A stretch of DNA of 8,117 nucleotides, taken from assembly GCA_021154945.1 (NCBI GenBank), contig JAJNQF010000264.1, positions 1 through 8,117 on the forward strand. The letters run 5' to 3'. The DNA is from Sphingomonas sp. GTDB lineage: Bacteria > Pseudomonadota > Alphaproteobacteria > Sphingomonadales > Sphingomonadaceae. Below, in pieces: positions 5,565 through 8,117 of this stretch; the first letter of the stretch is position 1, and each line of letters opens with the position of its first letter. Made by a program: the position numbers and the translations under genes. Below the pieces are notes generated by a model. That model was not told the DNA's origin, did not search any database, and saw only the letters and a program-made list of their open reading frames with translations.

Positions 5565-5586
5565 TCGATCCCTGCAACCGGCACCA
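5565..5586 (+). repeat. tRNA 3'-end fragment, presumed attR of the element
   Basis: Reading 5' to 3': TCGATC (T-loop, 5565-5570), CCTGC (3' strand of the T-stem, 5571-5575), AACCGGC (3' strand of the acceptor stem, 5576-5582), discriminator A (5583) and CCA (5584-5586). The partner strands are absent: the five bases where the T-stem 5' strand should be do not pair, and no anticodon or D arm lies upstream, so this is not a whole tRNA. Tyrosine recombinases that target tRNA 3' ends leave exactly such a duplicate at the distal junction. The parent tRNA would start GCCGGTT, which suits a tRNA-Thr type, though that identity is a guess. Its plus orientation puts the intact tRNA on the left. Confidence 0.68.
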
Positions 5587-5774
5587 TTGCCTTCCCAAGC
5601 TGCGCGGTGGCGCGGGTCGCCCAGGCATTCAGATCGTGTGACGCCCTGAGCGTCCCATAGAATCCTGATTTCATCCGAAGCCATCCCGCGCCAAAATCCA
5701 TCGATTATCGATCGCGGGGCGGGACTTGGCGCTTCCGTACAATTACCGCGCGAATAGTCCTGCTACCGTTACTC
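5587..5774. other. Non-coding stretch between attR and the acetyltransferase gene
   Basis: No gene seen. It contains a small perfect hairpin (GACGC at 5640-5644 with GCGTC at 5650-5654), the near-palindrome ATCGAT-T-ATCGAT at 5700-5712, and a TACAAT hexamer at 5738-5743 that could be a -10 element for the acetyltransferase gene although no convincing -35 lies 16-18 bp upstream of it. If the att reading is right, this is where original chromosomal sequence downstream of the tRNA resumes. Confidence 0.4.
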
Positions 5775-6371
5775 ATGCGAAACGATGTGCCGAGATTGCA
5801 GGGTGACAGGATCGCGCTCGAACCCCTGGTGCTAGCCGATAGCCACGCGATACAGCGACTGTTCCCGCATTGGGAGATCGTCCGATACCTCTCGCATGGC
5901 ATGCAATGGCCTTATCCCGCCGATGGCGCGCGCAGGCTGTTGCAGGAGGTGACCTTTCCCTCGGTGGCGCAAGGGATCGAATGGGCGTGGTCCATCCGGC
6001 TCAATGGGAAGCAACGCCCCTTGATCGGCGTCATCAGCGTGGCGGACAGACCTAACGACAATCGGGGCTTCTGGCTTGGGCTGGACTGGAATGGGCAGGG
6101 CCTGATGACGGAAGCGTGCAAGCTGGCCACGGACTATTGGTTCGACGTGCTCGGCTTCCCTGTCATGCGCGTACCCAAGGCGATGGCGAACATGCCATCC
6201 CGCCGCCTTTCGGAGCGCGAGGGAATGCGCCTGATACAGGTCGGACCGAGGGATTTCGTCAGCGGACGCATGCCGGCGGGTATCTGGGAAACTACCGCCG
6301 CTCAGTGGCGATCGAGGGTGTCGGCTTCGCCTTCTCAGCGTAACCCTCACCCCCTCGCATCGACTGAGTAA
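5775..6371 (+). CDS. GNAT family N-acetyltransferase, RimJ/RimL-like (198 aa)
   Basis: A GCN5-related acetyltransferase transferring acetyl from acetyl-CoA to an amine; substrate unknown. Family features in order: the beta-1/alpha-1 start RIALEPLVLADSHAIQRLF (12-30), a central strand region WAWSIRLNGKQRPLIGVISV (70-89), strand beta-4 FWLGLDWNG (99-107), the acetyl-CoA pyrophosphate loop WNGQGLMTEA (105-114) and helix alpha-3, then the late-motif VPKAMANMPSRRLSEREGM (133-151). These match the RimJ/RimL-type branch, which includes ribosomal-protein and small-molecule acetylases. Residues 183-198 are a loose Ser/Pro-rich tail. There is no good Shine-Dalgarno before ATG 5775 and no in-frame alternative start close upstream, so translation may be weak or use a leader-poor transcript. 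It stands alone between two att-like repeats. Confidence 0.9.
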   Translation: MRNDVPRLQGDRIALEPLVLADSHAIQRLFPHWEIVRYLSHGMQWPYPADGARRLLQEVTFPSVAQGIEWAWSIRLNGKQRPLIGVISVADRPNDNRGFWLGLDWNGQGLMTEACKLATDYWFDVLGFPVMRVPKAMANMPSRRLSEREGMRLIQVGPRDFVSGRMPAGIWETTAAQWRSRVSASPSQRNPHPLASTE

Positions 6372-6688
6372 TTCCGCGCGGCACCTTGGTGGATCGAAAG
6401 GCGGCAATTCATTCCGATTGCAATTCGTCCCGATCGATCGCGTTCATTGGGCGATGGGCCGTGTAGCTCCGTCCCCGACTTTCATATTCGGATGTACCAA
6501 CCGTGGCAGACGCCCGATTGTTACGGACCGATACAGGGGCTCGAGGATGCCTAGCAGCGTCCTGCAACCGTCACCATTTTGCGTCATGCGACAGCGCGTG
6601 CAGGTCTTTGCGCCAGTCCGAGGCGGCGGCCAGTGCGCTTTGCGCTTCCGGCACTCGACCAAACCGTACCGAATGTTAGAAAGGGCAA
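6372..6688. other. Intergenic region upstream of glpF
   Basis: About 317 bp with no gene I can support. It holds an imperfect 16-bp tandem repeat (6404-6419 and 6420-6435, 13 of 16 identical, each starting GCAATTC), the second tRNA-end-like repeat at 6561-6578, and by position the promoter of the glycerol operon. I could not pick a convincing -35/-10 pair or a glycerol-regulator operator by eye. An open frame on the plus strand here continues into glpF out of frame and is not a gene. Confidence 0.5.
6561..6578 (+). repeat. Second, degenerate copy of the tRNA-end/att repeat
   Basis: CCTGCAACCG-T-CACCATT matches 5571-5588 in 17 of 18 positions (G to T at 6571), in the same orientation, 990 bp downstream. 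The T-loop part upstream of it is not conserved (GCAGCGT instead of TCGATC), so it is not a simple tRNA end. It may be a relic of an older integration in the same site, or a shared short non-coding repeat. Confidence 0.5.
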
Positions 6689-7498
6689 ATGAGCCCGCAC
6701 GCCAAAGCCTTTCTCGGGGAGCTGATATCCGAGGCGATCGCGATCTGTATCGTGATGACCTTCGGCCTGTCGGTCGCCGCGATGTACACGCTGTACGATC
6801 CAAGCCCGTACAAGACCGCCTATTGGGGCGTGTGCATCACCTGGGGCATGGCGGTGTCGATCTCGATCTACGTTACCGGCGCGGTATCGGGGACGCATGC
6901 AAATCCGGGCGTCACGCTGGCGCTCGCACTTTACCGCGGGTTTCCGTGGAAGAAGGTGCTGCCCTATTGGTGTGCGCAGCTGGTCGGCGCGTTCGTCGGC
7001 GCCGCGATCGTGTACGCGCTGTATTACAACGTCATCGACCACTTCAACGCGACCCAGCATCTGACGCGCGCCGGCGGCGGTGGCGCAGGCGTGTTCTTCA
7101 CCGCGCCCGGCCTGGCAGTGACGACGATGAAGGGTTTCGTCGACGAGATCATCCTGACCGCAATCCTGATGTTCGGGATCTTCGCGATCACCGACGAGTT
7201 CAATACCATGGCCCCGCAAGCCAATTTCGGGGCGATCGTGATCGGCCTGCTGGTTGCCGTGATCGGTGCGTCGATGGGATATCTGGAAGGTTGGGCGATC
7301 AATCCCGCACGCGATCTCGGCCCCCGTACCTTCGCATGGCTGATGGGTTGGGACGCATCGGCCTTTCCCGGCGTCGGCAATTACTGGTGGGCGCCGATCG
7401 CCGGACCATTGATCGGCGCGGTGATCGGTGGCGGTGCGCAGCATCTGCTGGTCCGCCCCTTCCTGCCACGCAACAAGCCCGTCGCGGGCCCGCAATAA
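6689..7498 (+). CDS. glpF: Aquaglyceroporin, MIP family, glycerol uptake facilitator (269 aa)
   Basis: An inner-membrane channel for passive entry of glycerol (and water), a homotetramer in the MIP family. The MIP layout is visible: six hydrophobic spans and two half-helix loops. The second loop has the canonical signature INPARDLGPRTFAWLMGW (204-221), including the selectivity Arg (208) and the Asp (209) typical of glycerol-conducting members. The first loop reads SGTHANPGVTLALAL (67-81), with NPG replacing the usual NPA. Length is near that of E. coli GlpF (281 aa). The start has AAAGGG six bases upstream. glpK begins 17 bp after its stop, so the two form an operon: entry by facilitated diffusion, then trapping by phosphorylation. 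Assignment as GlpF, not a water-only aquaporin, rests on the Asp and the neighbour. Confidence 0.95.
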   Translation: MSPHAKAFLGELISEAIAICIVMTFGLSVAAMYTLYDPSPYKTAYWGVCITWGMAVSISIYVTGAVSGTHANPGVTLALALYRGFPWKKVLPYWCAQLVGAFVGAAIVYALYYNVIDHFNATQHLTRAGGGGAGVFFTAPGLAVTTMKGFVDEIILTAILMFGIFAITDEFNTMAPQANFGAIVIGLLVAVIGASMGYLEGWAINPARDLGPRTFAWLMGWDASAFPGVGNYWWAPIAGPLIGAVIGGGAQHLLVRPFLPRNKPVAGPQ

Positions 7499-7515
7499 TT
7501 CGAGGAGTGTAAGGC

Positions 7516-8117
7516 GTGACCGACACCATCATCCTGGCGATCGACCAGGGCACGACTTCGACCCGCAGCATGACGTTCGGCACCGACGGCGTCCCCCGGC
7601 AGACGGTCCGCCGCGAATTCGCCCAGCATTATCCGCAATCGGGCTGGGTCGAGCATGACCCCGAGGACATCTGGCGCGACACCGTCGCAACCTTGAAAGA
7701 GGCCGCGGAAGCGGACGGCGGCAAGGTTGCCGCGATCGGCATCACCAACCAGCGCGAGACGGTCGTGGTGTGGGATCGCAAGACCGGCAAGCCCGTCCAC
7801 GACGCGATCGTCTGGCAGGATCGCCGCACCGCAAAGCTCTGTGCACAGCTGAAGGCGGACGGCAACGAACCGCTGGTGCGAGAACGGACCGGGCTGATCC
7901 TCGACCCGTATTTCTCGGGTACCAAGCTCAAATGGATCCTCGACAATGTCGATGGCGTCCGGGCGCGCGCCGACAAGGGCGAACTCGCCTTCGGGACGAT
8001 CGACAGCTTCCTTCTCTGGCGACTGACCGGAGGCAAGGTTCACGCAACCGACGCGTCGAACGCCTCGCGCACGCTGTTGTTCGACATCCACAAGGGCGCG
8101 TGGGACCCGGACATGCT
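7516..8117 (+). CDS. glpK: Glycerol kinase, N-terminal part (runs off the right edge)
   Basis: ATP-dependent glycerol kinase, FGGY family, making sn-glycerol 3-phosphate in the cytoplasm. Visible over the first 200 of about 500 residues: the phosphate-binding loop AIDQGTTSTRS at the N-terminus, the WVEHDPEDIW segment, GITNQRETVVVWD with the glycerol-contacting Arg-Glu pair, the IVWQDRRT motif, the RTGLILDPYFSGTKLKWIL substrate region, and TDASNASRTLLFDI. All closely follow E. coli GlpK. The start is GTG 7516 (GAGGAG at 7502-7507, about 8 bases upstream); the earlier GTG at 7507 runs straight into TAA. No frameshift is seen in the part present. The C-terminal half, including the ATP-domain residues, is outside the window. 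Confidence 0.97.
   Translation, partial: MTDTIILAIDQGTTSTRSMTFGTDGVPRQTVRREFAQHYPQSGWVEHDPEDIWRDTVATLKEAAEADGGKVAAIGITNQRETVVVWDRKTGKPVHDAIVWQDRRTAKLCAQLKADGNEPLVRERTGLILDPYFSGTKLKWILDNVDGVRARADKGELAFGTIDSFLLWRLTGGKVHATDASNASRTLLFDIHKGAWDPDM

Larger units (their letters stand above)
1..5586 (+). mobile_element. Right-hand portion of a tRNA-targeted integrative element or prophage
   Basis: This is the part of a mobile element that lies inside the window; its left end is beyond base 1. Directly visible support: a single-strand train of 13 mostly tiny, overlapping genes; ParB-like, GapR-like and AlpA-like products; a conserved phage-element protein; and, 88 bp after the alpA-like stop, a tRNA 3'-end fragment of the sort produced by site-specific integration. 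Immediately beyond it the layout changes to ordinary spaced metabolic genes. No capsid, terminase, conjugation or integrase gene is visible, so prophage, satellite and ICE cannot be told apart here. By orientation, the intact tRNA and integrase are predicted to the left. Confidence 0.68.

Noticed and set aside
5520..5586. A complete tRNA gene ending at 5586
   Set aside because: Only the 3' portion matches; the T-stem 5' strand, anticodon arm, D arm and acceptor 5' strand are not found upstream.
5832..6407. Minus-strand open frame of 191 codons opposite the acetyltransferase
   Set aside because: The plus-strand frame has clear GNAT motifs; the antisense translation has none.
6584..7495. Minus-strand open frame of 303 codons
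   Set aside because: Antisense shadow of glpF with Arg/His/Gly-rich low-quality translation and no plausible start context.
6418..7512. Long plus-strand open frame of 364 codons across the glpF region
   Set aside because: It overlaps the whole of the well-supported glpF gene in another frame, is extremely Arg-rich and resembles no protein; a GC-driven shadow frame.
1..8117. CRISPR array, rRNA, riboswitch or transposon inverted repeats
   Set aside because: Looked for on both strands; no regularly spaced repeats, rRNA-like stretches, transposase frame or terminal inverted repeats seen.

Overview
The window looks like a high-GC alphaproteobacterial chromosome, most likely a sphingomonad. This rests on the strong GC bias, a GapR-family (DUF2312) protein, and short Cys-rich and membrane proteins of a kind I associate with Sphingomonadaceae mobile DNA. 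The genus is an inference, not a measurement.

Region 1 (about 1-5476) is the right-hand part of a mobile element (prophage-like or integrative), entering from beyond the left edge. It is one unbroken plus-strand gene train. From 130 onward there are 13 genes with almost no spacing: nearly every stop codon is embedded in the next start (ATGA, GTGA or TGATG), and one overlap is 8 bp. Most products are small. The recognisable ones are a possible XRE-like HTH protein, a GapR-like DNA-binding protein, a 623-aa ParB-like protein with no ParA next to it, a conserved 159-aa protein of phage-like elements, and at the extreme right an AlpA/excisionase-like HTH protein. Two consecutive genes encode small Cys/His proteins that look zinc-binding. 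One 52-aa membrane peptide (1866-2024) is easily missed because it is so short.

Region 2 (5477-5774) is non-coding and appears to hold the right junction of the element. First comes a cluster of G5/C5 motifs, two direct and one inverted (5477-5514). Then, at 5565-5586, lies a sequence that reads exactly like the 3' end of a tRNA (T-loop, T-stem 3' strand, acceptor 3' strand, discriminator A, CCA) without the rest of a tRNA. This is what integration into the 3' end of a plus-strand tRNA gene leaves at the distal end, so I read it as attR. The intact tRNA, and probably the integrase, should lie to the left of the window.

Region 3 (5775-8117) reads as chromosomal backbone. It has a RimJ/RimL-type GNAT acetyltransferase, a roughly 300-bp intergenic stretch, and a glycerol uptake operon: a GlpF-type aquaglyceroporin followed 17 bp later by the first 200 codons of glycerol kinase, which runs off the right edge. 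GlpF admits glycerol and GlpK traps it as glycerol 3-phosphate. A second, degenerate copy of the tRNA-end repeat (6561-6578) lies between the acetyltransferase gene and glpF. The acetyltransferase segment is therefore flanked by two att-like repeats and might itself be the remnant of an older insertion.
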